From contig JAJFKT010000035.1 in the NCBI GenBank assembly GCA_021773075.1, forward strand, positions 1 through 64,000: DNA of 64,000 nt, given 5' to 3'. Of the stretch, positions 53,582 to 61,937 are shown piece after piece (position 1 is the stretch's first letter; each line of letters opens with the position of its first letter). The position numbers were made by a program, and so were the translations under genes. Under the pieces are notes generated by a model that searched no databases, had not been told where the DNA came from, and worked only from the letters and a program-made list of their open reading frames with translations. The stretch is from Woeseiaceae bacterium (GTDB taxonomy: Bacteria; Pseudomonadota; Gammaproteobacteria; Steroidobacterales; Woeseiaceae).

Positions 53582-54355
53582 CTACCAATACTTCTTAATG
53601 AGTGTTCTAAAACGGGAGAGGAGACTTTCCTCGCGGAAGTCGTGGAAATAGAGTCTGTCCCCAGTCTGCAACTTTTCCAGACGAGAATTTAGCATTGCAA
53701 CTTGAGCGGACAGTTTCCTCGAGAACGTTATGTACTCGTCCACATCAGTGTCATTGCTGCGGCTGGATTCAACCATGGTGCGAAAATCCGTCGTGGTATT
53801 GCTCAGCTCTTCATTAAGCTGTCCTATGTCCTCTGTAAAATGGGTTGCTCTCTGAAGAATGCCACGCATGGCACTGTCCTTTGCATCGAGATAGCTCTCT
53901 ATGACAAGATTAATATCGAGAAATACGGCCTTGTTAAGTGCCTGTATCACTTGACTAAGGCCAGCGGCATCACCTTCAAATTGTTTGGAAAACAGCTCGA
54001 TAAAATGGTTGAGTACAAAACAGTAGCCGGCCAGGTACCAACTCGGTATTAAACCGATGCCGACATGCGCTCTGCCAATTCGTTCGGCCTGATCGAACTG
54101 CGCCCTCCCTAACTTCATCGCGAACAAGGTTTTTAACCAATGTCGCCTTTGTGCTTCGCGAGCTCGTTTGACGGATTGGTCGTCCTCGAAGAGTGCGGCG
54201 ATTTCGGGTTCTCTGAGAATGTGTGCATAAAACCGGTCTAGAATGTCATCGATTGAGGACTCGAATAATACCTCATGCTCCCGTAAGGCAGACGAAGTGT
54301 CCGCATCAATATTCAGAAAACGGAGTTGCCTTTTGATTTGATCCTGATCAGTCAT
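53582..54355 (-). CDS. Globin-coupled-sensor-type globin without output domain
   Basis: A 257 aa protein. Residues 10-165 match the protoglobin/globin sensor domain, with the likely proximal His in RIGRAHVGIGLIPSWYLAGY. The rest is a coiled-coil helix (QLNEELSNTTTDFRTMV, LNSRLEKLQ) and a basic C-terminal end; no GGDEF, kinase or MCP signalling domain follows. It may be a heme-based O2/NO sensor working through protein interaction. It lies 29 bp downstream of the glutamate dehydrogenase gene on the same strand and 10 bp from the convergent heme protein gene. Confidence 0.85.
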   Translation of the reverse strand: MTDQDQIKRQLRFLNIDADTSSALREHEVLFESSIDDILDRFYAHILREPEIAALFEDDQSVKRAREAQRRHWLKTLFAMKLGRAQFDQAERIGRAHVGIGLIPSWYLAGYCFVLNHFIELFSKQFEGDAAGLSQVIQALNKAVFLDINLVIESYLDAKDSAMRGILQRATHFTEDIGQLNEELSNTTTDFRTMVESSRSNDTDVDEYITFSRKLSAQVAMLNSRLEKLQTGDRLYFHDFREESLLSRFRTLIKKYW

Positions 54356-54384
54356 TTTGGTTATCGTGGTGCATTAATAAAATC

Positions 54385-55668
54385 CTAGTTGCCGAAATAG
54401 TCCCGTGTGCCATGCGCTTCGACGGCCTCGCCGATTCGCTGAATCGCAAGCACGTATGCCGCGTTCCGCATGCTGAGTTTTTGTTCCGTTGCCAGATCCC
54501 AAATTTCACCAAACGCCGTGACCATGATCGCCTGCAAGCGGGCGTGCACTTCTTCCAGCGGCCACTTGAATCCCTGAAGATTCTGTACCCATTCGAAATA
54601 GCTCACGGTTACGCCGCCAGCGTTGGCAAGTACATCCGGTACCACAACAACACCGTTATTCTCCAGAGTGGAATCGGCGCCGCTCATGATAGGGCCGTTC
54701 GCCACTTCGACGACGTATGGGGCCCTGATCGCAGCGACGTTTTCTTCTGTGATGACGCCCTCAAGCGCTGCCGGTATCAGGAAGTCGACGTCCAGGCGCA
54801 GCAGGTCTTCGTTAGAGATCGTTTCATGCTCAACGATTTCGCAAACCGACTGCTCACAATACACGGCGCGCACACGGCGAGATCGTTGCTTTTCTTCATA
54901 AATGCTGGCCACGTCGAAACCTTCGGGCGAGTAAATGCCACCTTTTGAATCACTGATTGCGACAATGCGATAGCCGGCATCCTGCAACAAGCGGGCGACG
55001 TGATACCCGCCATTGCCGAATCCTTGCACGGCCACAGTTGTCTTTCCTGGATCTAATTTTTGTCGCTTGGCCAACTCCGTAATGCATAAATAAGCCCCGC
55101 GTCCGGTCGCATCATCACGACCGAGACTGCCACCCAGTCGCACGGGCTTGCCCGTAATGACCGCTGGAGATTTGGTTCGCTTAATCGCTTCGTATTCGTC
55201 CATCATCCAGCCCATGATTCGGGCATTGGTGTAGACATCCGGAGCCGGAATATCCGTGTGTGGACCGATGACATCTGCCATCGCCCGCATGTACGCTCTG
55301 GACAGACGTTCCAACTCCATCGGCGAAAGGGCCTTGGGGTCAACAACAACACCACCTTTGCCACCACCAAAGGGAAGGCCCACAACAGCACACTTGATCG
55401 TCATCCAGAGTGCAAGTGCCTGCACTTCTGCCATGTTCACGCCGGGATGAAATCGAACACCGCCCTTCGTTGGGCCCAAGGTGCTGTTGTAGCGACAGCG
55501 ATAGCCGGTGAAATACCTGGTGGAGCCGTCATCCATTCGAACTGGCAGAGCGGCTTTTAGTATGGAATTGGCGTGCATCAGCGAGTCGATTACTTCGTCA
55601 GAAACGCCGGCACTCTTGCCATAGTCTCGTACTCGAATCAGCGCGTCCTTAAATACATTGTCGGCCAT
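54385..55668 (-). CDS. Glutamate dehydrogenase (Glu/Leu/Phe/Val family)
   Basis: A 427 aa enzyme for oxidative deamination of glutamate. Catalytic and nucleotide motifs: VGLPFGGGKGGVVVDP (catalytic Lys), RFHPGV, and TVAVQGFGNGGYHVARLL for the Rossmann fold, followed by AISDSKGGIYSPEG. The length and the ENNGVVVVPDVLANAGGVTVSYFEW segment match the small hexameric NAD-type GudB/RocG group. In this region it could recover ammonia from glycine and D-amino-acid catabolism. A winged-helix gene lies 38 bp upstream. Confidence 0.94.
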   Translation of the reverse strand: MADNVFKDALIRVRDYGKSAGVSDEVIDSLMHANSILKAALPVRMDDGSTRYFTGYRCRYNSTLGPTKGGVRFHPGVNMAEVQALALWMTIKCAVVGLPFGGGKGGVVVDPKALSPMELERLSRAYMRAMADVIGPHTDIPAPDVYTNARIMGWMMDEYEAIKRTKSPAVITGKPVRLGGSLGRDDATGRGAYLCITELAKRQKLDPGKTTVAVQGFGNGGYHVARLLQDAGYRIVAISDSKGGIYSPEGFDVASIYEEKQRSRRVRAVYCEQSVCEIVEHETISNEDLLRLDVDFLIPAALEGVITEENVAAIRAPYVVEVANGPIMSGADSTLENNGVVVVPDVLANAGGVTVSYFEWVQNLQGFKWPLEEVHARLQAIMVTAFGEIWDLATEQKLSMRNAAYVLAIQRIGEAVEAHGTRDYFGN

Positions 55669-55706
55669 TCTTTGCCCCTTTAGCAGGTGTGCGGCGCCTT
55701 ACTCTG

Positions 55707-56060
55707 CTATAGCTGATCATCTATTCGCTTTGCAACGTCGCGGCCACGTGCGGTTAGATCTACTACCGTATCCGTATCGTTGCCGATGGAATTTGGGTCC
55801 CAAACTATCAGTCCGGCAGACGACAATCGTTGCATGCCATTCAACAGTATCTCTGGTTCAATGCTCACTGCGTGGGACAGTTGGGTGACATTCATCGGTC
55901 CCTGATCCGAAAGAAATGACAACATAATGAAATCGCGAACTCGAATTCCATGCGATACGAGCAAAGTTGCCAAGGAGGGGTCATGCTTGAAGTATAGTGC
56001 CGCCGATCGGCCGGATATCGAATCACCAGCGGTCTTGTCCTCACGTTCGTCATTTGTCAA
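55707..56060 (-). CDS. MarR-like winged-helix regulator
   Basis: A 117 aa single-domain DNA-binding protein with SHGIRVRDFIMLSFLSDQGP followed by MNVTQLSHAVSIEPEILLNG and a wing DTDTVVDLTARGRDV. It is first in an operon with glutamate dehydrogenase and the globin, so it may control nitrogen or redox-related expression. A degenerate relative lies at 58090-58283. The 247-bp gap upstream (56061-56308) shows only a small CCTGT/ACAGG hairpin at 56094-56107. Confidence 0.8.
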   Translation of the reverse strand: MTNDEREDKTAGDSISGRSAALYFKHDPSLATLLVSHGIRVRDFIMLSFLSDQGPMNVTQLSHAVSIEPEILLNGMQRLSSAGLIVWDPNSIGNDTDTVVDLTARGRDVAKRIDDQL

Positions 56061-56308
56061 AGCCGCCTCCGAAACGTATTCATAGTTACTGCACCTGTTC
56101 GTACAGGATTCTTGCCAAGCCGTACATTGGTCTGAAGTACTAAGACCCCGGAAGGGCTGGGCAGTTGTGTGTCTGCTGACTCAAGAACGAATTTGGGGCG
56201 CAAAAAGTTCCACGGGGAGCCTGGCGCACAGTCTCAGCTAGCCGCACTCCTCAAATGAATGGGTGAAACACTGTAGTTGGGTCTTCGTTACCCTCCTTCA
56301 CGATGAGA

Positions 56309-56824
56309 CTAATCTAGCGACTCGTCCTTTGGCGGAAGTAGATCTTCGAGGAAGAAAGACGACAGGGTCGACCGGCCGGAAAGGCCGGATTTGCGATACA
56401 AGGCGCGGGCCTGTTCCTTGGCGGTTCGTTCACCGGTTCCTCTAACGGCGGCAATTTCCTTATGACTCAAACCCTTCAACAGCAGCAGTCCAACCTCAGC
56501 TTCCGCCTTTGAAAGCTCCCAGCGGGTAAACTGATCCTGTATCGCAACCCCCAGGCCCTGCATCAATTCACGATGTTCATTCTGCCAGCGCCGGGCATCG
56601 GCCAGTGCCTCGCCCAGTCCTTGTCGGGTCTGTCGCAATTGACGCCAAAGAAACGCGATACCGCCGGCGCACGCCAAGAGCACCAAAAACTCGATGCTCA
56701 AGTGAACCAGGCTCGCGCCTTCCTTGTAGTCGCCGGCCAAGTCCCACGCAATCAGCAGTGCAATCGCCAGAAACAACGCCATCACTGTCCACGTAGGACG
56801 ATCATCTGTTATGTCTTTGGGCAT
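56309..56824 (-). CDS. Membrane-anchored LuxR-type regulator
   Basis: A 171 aa protein with two N-terminal membrane segments (WTVMALFLAIALLIAWDLAG; LSIEFLVLLACAGGIAFLW), a short helical linker and a C-terminal LuxR helix-turn-helix (LSKAEAEVGLLLLKGLSHKE, then IAAVRGTGERTAKEQARALY). The start ATG at 56824 is chosen over a TTG at 56845. Membrane-bound one-component regulators of this size are unusual but known. It is divergent from a cytochrome b561 gene, whose expression it may control in response to a membrane signal. Confidence 0.85.
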   Translation of the reverse strand: MPKDITDDRPTWTVMALFLAIALLIAWDLAGDYKEGASLVHLSIEFLVLLACAGGIAFLWRQLRQTRQGLGEALADARRWQNEHRELMQGLGVAIQDQFTRWELSKAEAEVGLLLLKGLSHKEIAAVRGTGERTAKEQARALYRKSGLSGRSTLSSFFLEDLLPPKDESLD

Positions 56825-56931
56825 AGGGGGCTCTTTGTGTATCAAGTTCCGGTATTAGTCGTATGACCAATTGTATCAGTCTGGTTCTCTGTCAGGATCA
56901 GCCAATCCATCGATGCAAACGGAGAGCCACC

Positions 56932-57594
56932 ATGGACGCTGCTGACAACACAATAAGGGTCTGGGATCCCATCGTTCGAATCGGCCATTGGGCGTTGGTT
57001 CTGTCATTTTTCGTTGCTTACTTTACTGAAGACGATTTTCTGACTCAGCACGTCTGGGCGGGCTACGTTGTCGGCGTTGTCGTGTGCATACGACTTGTCT
57101 GGGGTCTCATTGGAAGCAAGCACGCAAGATTCTCTGACTTCGTGCAATCGCCGGCGAAAACAATTCGCCACCTCGGCGACCTCATAGGACGTAGAACGAA
57201 ACGCTACATCGGCCACAATCCCGCCGGCGGCGCGATGATAGTCGCTTTGCTCATTGGCCTGTCCGGAACGGTTTATTCCGGCCTGGTGCTATATGCAATC
57301 GAAGAAAACAGCGGGCCCCTCGCGGGCTGGGTTTCGGACAACAGTACATCGACTTCGCTACCCGCGATCATTTCGACCGCCCTTGCAGATGAAGACGACG
57401 ATGATTCTGACGATGAGAGAGAGGAACACGAAGACGAAGCAGGCGAGGAGTTTTGGGAGGAAGTGCATGAGTTCTTTGCGAACTTCATGCTCCTGCTAAT
57501 CGTGCTTCATGTTGCCGGCGTGCTGTATTCCAGTTATGTGGAAAAGGAGAATCTGCCGAAAGCGATGTTCACTGGGCGAAAGCGAATCGACTAG
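56932..57594 (+). CDS. Cytochrome b561-type membrane protein
   Basis: A 220 aa protein with four membrane helices and the b561 pattern: VWDPIVRIGHWALVLSF with His, HVWAGYVVGVVVCIRLVWG, ALLIGLSGTVYSGLVLY and a final His in LLLIVLHVAGVLYSSY. GGAGAG precedes the ATG. Between helices 3 and 4 lies a long acidic loop (DEDDDDSDDEREEHEDEAGE), a poly-acidic insertion that may bind metal or a basic partner such as a cytochrome c. It passes electrons between quinone and an outer partner in related proteins. Confidence 0.88.
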   Translation: MDAADNTIRVWDPIVRIGHWALVLSFFVAYFTEDDFLTQHVWAGYVVGVVVCIRLVWGLIGSKHARFSDFVQSPAKTIRHLGDLIGRRTKRYIGHNPAGGAMIVALLIGLSGTVYSGLVLYAIEENSGPLAGWVSDNSTSTSLPAIISTALADEDDDDSDDEREEHEDEAGEEFWEEVHEFFANFMLLLIVLHVAGVLYSSYVEKENLPKAMFTGRKRID

Positions 57595-57600
57595 ACAATA

Positions 57601-57623
57601 GCAGCGCGCCAAAAGGCGGCTGC
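57601..57623 (+). terminator. Hairpin after cytochrome b561
   Basis: GCAGC-GC-GCC-AAAA-GGC-G-GCTGC forms a strong interrupted stem just after the b561 stop. There is no T run, so it may act as an mRNA 3' stabiliser or Rho-independent-like site. Confidence 0.4.
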
Positions 57624-57720
57624 AATCAATCAGGACGCGATGTCCTAAGTGAGTAAGCGGAACATATCAAATATCCGATCTATGGGAACCTTCCTGCCGT
57701 AGATTGCGTGTTAGACATAA

Positions 57721-58026
57721 GTGGCCCAGATTCTTGATTTGGAGACGAAGTTGTCAACGTTGAAAGGTAAGCAACGCAATGTGCATCGCAAGCTGGCGGC
57801 AGAGTTCAGTATTCAGGTCTGCACCACAGAGGGAAGGCTGTTGTCAGAATATACGTTGACCAGACGGAAAAATCGGGTGGCCTCGATGAGCGCTGCAGAG
57901 CGCTATGTCCGTAAACGGCTGGTAAACCAGGGCGGTGCGCCACTGATCATCGTGATCAGCGAAGACACGGCCAATGAGTTTCGCCAAACACAAAGCCAGG
58001 TCTCAGTTGACGCGACACCTAACTGA
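57721..58026 (+). CDS. Hypothetical 101 aa protein
   Basis: A GTG-started frame with a basic, helix-rich N-terminus (LETKLSTLKGKQRNVHRKLA) and a mixed C-terminal part (RYVRKRLVNQGGAPLIIVIS). No motif or family was recognised, and no clear Shine-Dalgarno is seen. Codon pattern is like its neighbours, so it may be real. Confidence 0.45.
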   Translation: MAQILDLETKLSTLKGKQRNVHRKLAAEFSIQVCTTEGRLLSEYTLTRRKNRVASMSAAERYVRKRLVNQGGAPLIIVISEDTANEFRQTQSQVSVDATPN

Positions 58027-58089
58027 ACCGCGGGGTCGGATTTCGACTTGCCGGACAATAATCCAAAGAGCAACGACGCGAATATTTGA

Positions 58090-58283
58090 CTATCCGGTCG
58101 GGCGGTCGCGCTTACGATTGAAGAAAATGACTCTCTTGGGATAGCTCTACAGGAGAGCGGCCTGGAAATGCGCGAATTTATCGTTTTGTCGTTCGTTTCG
58201 AACCAGGGCCCACTAACAGCATTTGCTTGGCGAGGCTGATCGGAATAGATCTCGACGGACCCCGGAAACCTCATAGCCAGTAA
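58090..58283 (+). pseudogene. Frameshifted winged-helix (MarR-like) remnant
   Basis: The frame from 58090 reads GRAVALTIEENDSLGIAL followed by QESGLEMREFIVLSFVSNQG, which aligns with GRSAALYFKHDPSLATLL and VSHGIRVRDFIMLSFLSDQG of the gene at 55707-56060. After GPLTA the match continues in another frame (CLARLIGIDLDG against QLSHAVSIEPE). It starts after an in-frame TGA and lacks the N- and C-termini. The gap 58027-58397 holds nothing else. Confidence 0.6.
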
Positions 58284-58397
58284 AATTCTGAGTCAATTCC
58301 AAACGCCGTTGTCGCCAAATTCCGACATTTTCGACGGAACCTTTTCGAGTTCACACCCGTGTATGTGATGTTCGTCACCTTTTCTTGGAGCGTCACA

Positions 58398-59882
58398 ATG
58401 AAACATCGTTCGACCAATTTTACGAAGACTTCCGCGCATTCGAGCATTGCATTGATGCTGTCGCTGACACTTGCGGCCTGCGGAGGCTCTGGACAATCGG
58501 CAGATACCACACCGGTGCCGCCGTCAGCTACTGCAAAATCTGCAGTCGGCAAAATTACCGGTTTCGGGAGCGTCTACGTCAACGGCGTCGAATACGACAC
58601 CAACGGCGCGTCTTATGACGTTGATGACGCAAGCGCTTCGGATGACAGCGCATTGGCTGTCGGGATGGTGGTGAAAGTGCAGGGCTCCGTGAATGCGGAT
58701 GGCCGCACTGGCAGCGCGAGCAGCGTTTCGTACGACGATGAAGTTGAGGGCATCGTCGAGGGTCTTGCCACTGATGGAGACGACCCATCGATCAAGACAT
58801 TTACCGTCATGAATACCATGGTTCGAGTACATAAGAACAGCACTAACTTCGATGGCGAAGACGATGCCGCTTTTAGCTTCGAAACGATAATGAACGGCGA
58901 CAACGTGGAAGTCAGCGGTGAGTATGACGGCGACACACTGGTGGCATCGTACGTCGAAAAACAGGATTCGGCAGATGATGACTTCGAAGCCAAAGGTACC
59001 GTCACCGAGTACGACGATGCCGAACATTTTGTGCTCGTACTGAAGAACGGTAGTACATTGGATGTGACCTTGGCAGCGGCTGCCGAGATACCCTCTGTCG
59101 GCATTGCGAACGACCAATACGTCGAAGTCGAAGGCACCATTCCTGATCCAGTTGGTTTCCCGGATTCCATTCTTGCTACCAAGGTCGAGCTCGAGGATGA
59201 CGATCATTTCGGCGATGATGATGACGACGAAGTAGAAATCAAAGGAATACTGAGCTTCGATGCTGACACTGAAACCTGGTCCGTCAGAGACGTGACAATC
59301 GCCTTTAACGACAACACCGAATACAAACCCGAAAGCCTCATGGACAGCATAGCCGATGGTTCAGCCGCTGGTCTTACCGTCGAAGTTGAGGGATTCTACG
59401 TTGACGAGGTGTTGCAGGTCGACGAGATCGAGCTCGAGGAAGATGAGCTTGAGTTCAAGGGTGATGCCACGGTTCTGGAATCGGCAGGACCCAGAGATGG
59501 CACTATTCGGCTGTCGTTCGGCATGGCTATAGGGACAGTAGACGTCGTTGTAAACAGCGACACAATGTTCCGCGATGACGAGGCTATGGATCACTTTGAT
59601 CTCGATAGCATCATGGACAACGCCAAAGTCGAAGTTGAAGCGCGCTGGACGGACGATGGCCTAATCATTGCCTCATCGCTGCATCTTGAGGACGACATGG
59701 GTTATGAAATTAAGGGCCCGCTGGATGCCATCGATGACGTTTCTCTGACCGTACTTAACGTCATTTTTAGTGTGAATGAGAACACATTCTTCGAAAACGG
59801 GGCTCCCGTCGATGGCGACTACGTTGAAGTTGAAGACGAAGACGCGGATGGCTACGCCGACTCCGTGGAAATTGAAGACTAA
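58398..59882 (+). CDS. DUF5666 repeat lipoprotein
   Basis: A 494 aa lipoprotein (LAAC, Cys28) composed of repeated DUF5666-type beta modules of about 65-75 residues (GKITGFGSVYVNGVEYD, VEGIVEGLATDGDD, FEAKGTVTEYDDAEHF, VEIKGILSFDADTETW). It is very acidic, with runs of Asp/Glu such as EDDDHFGDDDDDEVE that could bind cations. GGAG lies 8 nt upstream of the ATG. The function of the family is unknown; cell-surface exposure is likely. A good terminator follows. Confidence 0.88.
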   Translation: MKHRSTNFTKTSAHSSIALMLSLTLAACGGSGQSADTTPVPPSATAKSAVGKITGFGSVYVNGVEYDTNGASYDVDDASASDDSALAVGMVVKVQGSVNADGRTGSASSVSYDDEVEGIVEGLATDGDDPSIKTFTVMNTMVRVHKNSTNFDGEDDAAFSFETIMNGDNVEVSGEYDGDTLVASYVEKQDSADDDFEAKGTVTEYDDAEHFVLVLKNGSTLDVTLAAAAEIPSVGIANDQYVEVEGTIPDPVGFPDSILATKVELEDDDHFGDDDDDEVEIKGILSFDADTETWSVRDVTIAFNDNTEYKPESLMDSIADGSAAGLTVEVEGFYVDEVLQVDEIELEEDELEFKGDATVLESAGPRDGTIRLSFGMAIGTVDVVVNSDTMFRDDEAMDHFDLDSIMDNAKVEVEARWTDDGLIIASSLHLEDDMGYEIKGPLDAIDDVSLTVLNVIFSVNENTFFENGAPVDGDYVEVEDEDADGYADSVEIED

Positions 59883-59906
59883 GTAACCAGCAAGGGACGG
59901 CGAACT

Positions 59907-59949
59907 GCCGGGGACCGTGACCTATCGGTCGGCTCCCCGGCGATTTTAT
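59907..59949 (+). terminator. Rho-independent terminator
   Basis: GCCGGGGA and TCCCCGGC form a perfect 8-bp outer stem, with CCG/CGG pairing inside, followed by GATTTTATT. It lies 24 bp after the DUF5666 stop. Confidence 0.75.
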
Positions 59950-59982
59950 TGCCACGGAGGGCACAACACAGAGCGATGAGTT

Positions 59983-61206
59983 ATGCCTAACAACATCAAG
60001 TGGTTTCCGGAGCAAGCATTCGGCGAACAAGCTGCAGCGCAAACGACCGTTCCACTACAAACACAGCAAAATGCCTTAACCTACCTGTGCTCGATACTGA
60101 AAGATCCGTATGGCGCCCGCATCCTGTTCGGACCCGCATCATCAGGTAAGTCCACCATAGCGCGGCAGTTCGTGTCAGTGCTGAGGAGCGACATAGCGGT
60201 TGCTAGAGTCGATGGCTCCGGATTGACCGCGGAGAAGCTGCTGGCGTCAATTCTAGATCAATTTGGCTACCAAATTGATCTAGAATCGGCCGACGATTTG
60301 TTCAGGATGGTTAGCGTGTTCGCTATTCAGCAGACCCGCGCGTTTCAGCCGCCACTGGTGATCGCCGAAAACATTGAGAATATGCAACCGGCGGCGCTTA
60401 GGGCACTCAGTCTGTTAGCGGACCTGACGTTCCAGGGCAAATACGCTGTCCGCATCGTATTGACCGGTAGCAGCGAGGCTCAGAAACTGCTGGCGTCAAA
60501 GGGCATGGCGGCAATGTCAAAACGGCTCGAATCCGAATATGACGTGGAGCCGCTGTCCAGCCAGGAATCGATGCTCTTCTTGCACGGCCGGTTGACGTTT
60601 TGCCAGATAACGCAGCCGGATGGAATCTTGCCGATGAACGTGTGTGACAGGATTCACGAATTATCGGGCGGTAATCCCGGGCGGCTAAATGAAATAGCAA
60701 GGGGTACACTCGAGCACGCCCTGTCATTGCCGGCTTCCGTTTCCGATGTCAATAAATATCAGCATGCAACAAAGACGGCTCGTTCCATACCTAAACTGAT
60801 TGTATCGTTGGATGGTGAAGTAATCGAAGAGCATGTATTCGAAGATAAGAAAGTGACGATAGGTCGATCGAGTCTGGCGGATATCGTCATACACAATGAG
60901 TACGCCAGCAAGTTCCATGCACTGATGCTATCGTACGCCGATGCCTTGATCCTGGTTGACCTGAATAGTGCGAATGGCCTTTTTGTTAACTCCGTAAAGG
61001 TCAAAAGTACGATTCTGCGAAGCGATGACATAATTTCGCTGGCAAGTCACCGCATCAAAGTCGTGGATGCGCCGGCAGCGGATGACGATCGGATCAGCGA
61101 TGTTACGGCGACGGATACGACGACGATGAAGACGCTCGAAGACATGCACGAAAAACGAAAAATGCAATTCCCATTTATCGATATCAAGCGAAAAGTGAAG
61201 CGCTGA
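59983..61206 (+). CDS. ExeA-type AAA ATPase with FHA domain
   Basis: A 407 aa cytoplasmic protein. The N-terminal half is a GspA/ExeA-like AAA ATPase: Walker A GPASSGKST (50-58), Walker B-like LVIAENIENM, sensor IVLTGSSEA, and the C-terminal lid LSGGNPGRLNEIA. Residues about 270-360 form an FHA phosphothreonine-binding domain (VTIGRSSLADIVI, YASKFHALML, NSANGLFVN). ExeA proteins usually carry a peptidoglycan-binding domain there; FHA is an unusual replacement. It overlaps the CBS gene by 1 bp. A perfect 17-bp inverted repeat lies inside the coding region at 60250-60286. Confidence 0.88.
   Translation: MPNNIKWFPEQAFGEQAAAQTTVPLQTQQNALTYLCSILKDPYGARILFGPASSGKSTIARQFVSVLRSDIAVARVDGSGLTAEKLLASILDQFGYQIDLESADDLFRMVSVFAIQQTRAFQPPLVIAENIENMQPAALRALSLLADLTFQGKYAVRIVLTGSSEAQKLLASKGMAAMSKRLESEYDVEPLSSQESMLFLHGRLTFCQITQPDGILPMNVCDRIHELSGGNPGRLNEIARGTLEHALSLPASVSDVNKYQHATKTARSIPKLIVSLDGEVIEEHVFEDKKVTIGRSSLADIVIHNEYASKFHALMLSYADALILVDLNSANGLFVNSVKVKSTILRSDDIISLASHRIKVVDAPAADDDRISDVTATDTTTMKTLEDMHEKRKMQFPFIDIKRKVKR
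60250..60286. repeat. Perfect 17-bp-arm palindrome inside the ATPase gene
   Basis: The left arm ATTCTAGATCAATTTGG (60250-60266), a 3-nt loop CTA, and the exact reverse complement (60270-60286) encode SILDQFGYQIDLES. A hairpin this long and perfect is not expected by chance in coding DNA. Confidence 0.85.
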
Positions 61207-61601
61207 TGTTGCTCGTTCGCGACATCATGACATCGAAAGTACGGACGCTACATCGCGATACAGTTATCAGTGACGTTGAGAAAGTGTTCCTTACTAACAA
61301 AATTAGCGGCGCACCCCTGGTTGACGACACAGGCACTGCGGTTGGGTTTGTTTCAAAATCAGACATCAGCCGCTTCGATTCGACCGGAGACGATCCTTTT
61401 TATGCGCGAGCGCATGAGATCGCAAATCCTAACGTGATAACAGCGGAGCCGTCAGCGTCGATTATGGAAGCGGCGCAGCTAATGTTGGATGAGCATGTGC
61501 ACCATCTAGTGGTGATGGACGGACAAGATATTGTCGGTGTGCTGTCTGCGTTTGACTTCGTCAGGGTGGTGGCATCTGCATCAGGCGACGACACCAAATA
61601 G
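61206..61601 (+). CDS. CBS-domain-pair protein
   Basis: A 131 aa protein made of two CBS motifs: RDIMTSKVRTLHRDTVISDVE to GAPLVDDTGTAVGFVSKSDISRF, then NPNVITAEPSASIMEAAQLM to HHLVVMDGQDIVGVLSAFDFVR. CBS pairs bind adenine nucleotides (AMP/ATP/SAM) and act as energy sensors. The ATG uses the last base of the upstream TGA (TGATG), so the protein is made together with the FHA ATPase and may regulate it. The gap after it (61602-61937) shows a TTGACA at 61837 but no convincing -10 and no genes. Confidence 0.92.
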   Translation: MLLVRDIMTSKVRTLHRDTVISDVEKVFLTNKISGAPLVDDTGTAVGFVSKSDISRFDSTGDDPFYARAHEIANPNVITAEPSASIMEAAQLMLDEHVHHLVVMDGQDIVGVLSAFDFVRVVASASGDDTK

Positions 61602-61937
61602 CCGGCCGACACCTGCCGTCAGCGCCATCGCGAGGGCACCCCAAAACGTCTGTCCCTCCCATAAATGCGGCCACATTGATTTCATTGGGATTACTGGCGT
61701 AGGGTGTATTCCGGTCACATAGTTAACACTTCGTCCGGCTTAAATACTTGACTAACTAGCATAGTCACTTGTCAGTACCCGTACGCGTGCAGACAATGCA
61801 TTCAACTTGGTCGAATCAAAAGCCTTCGAAAGGGTATTGACAGGCGTGGGATAGCGAAGATCTCTATTGTGATAGGGTTATCGAATCTAGAATGCTTCTC
61901 CAAATTTCAGAGTCTTGGGCCATAAGGGTTTCCCGCT

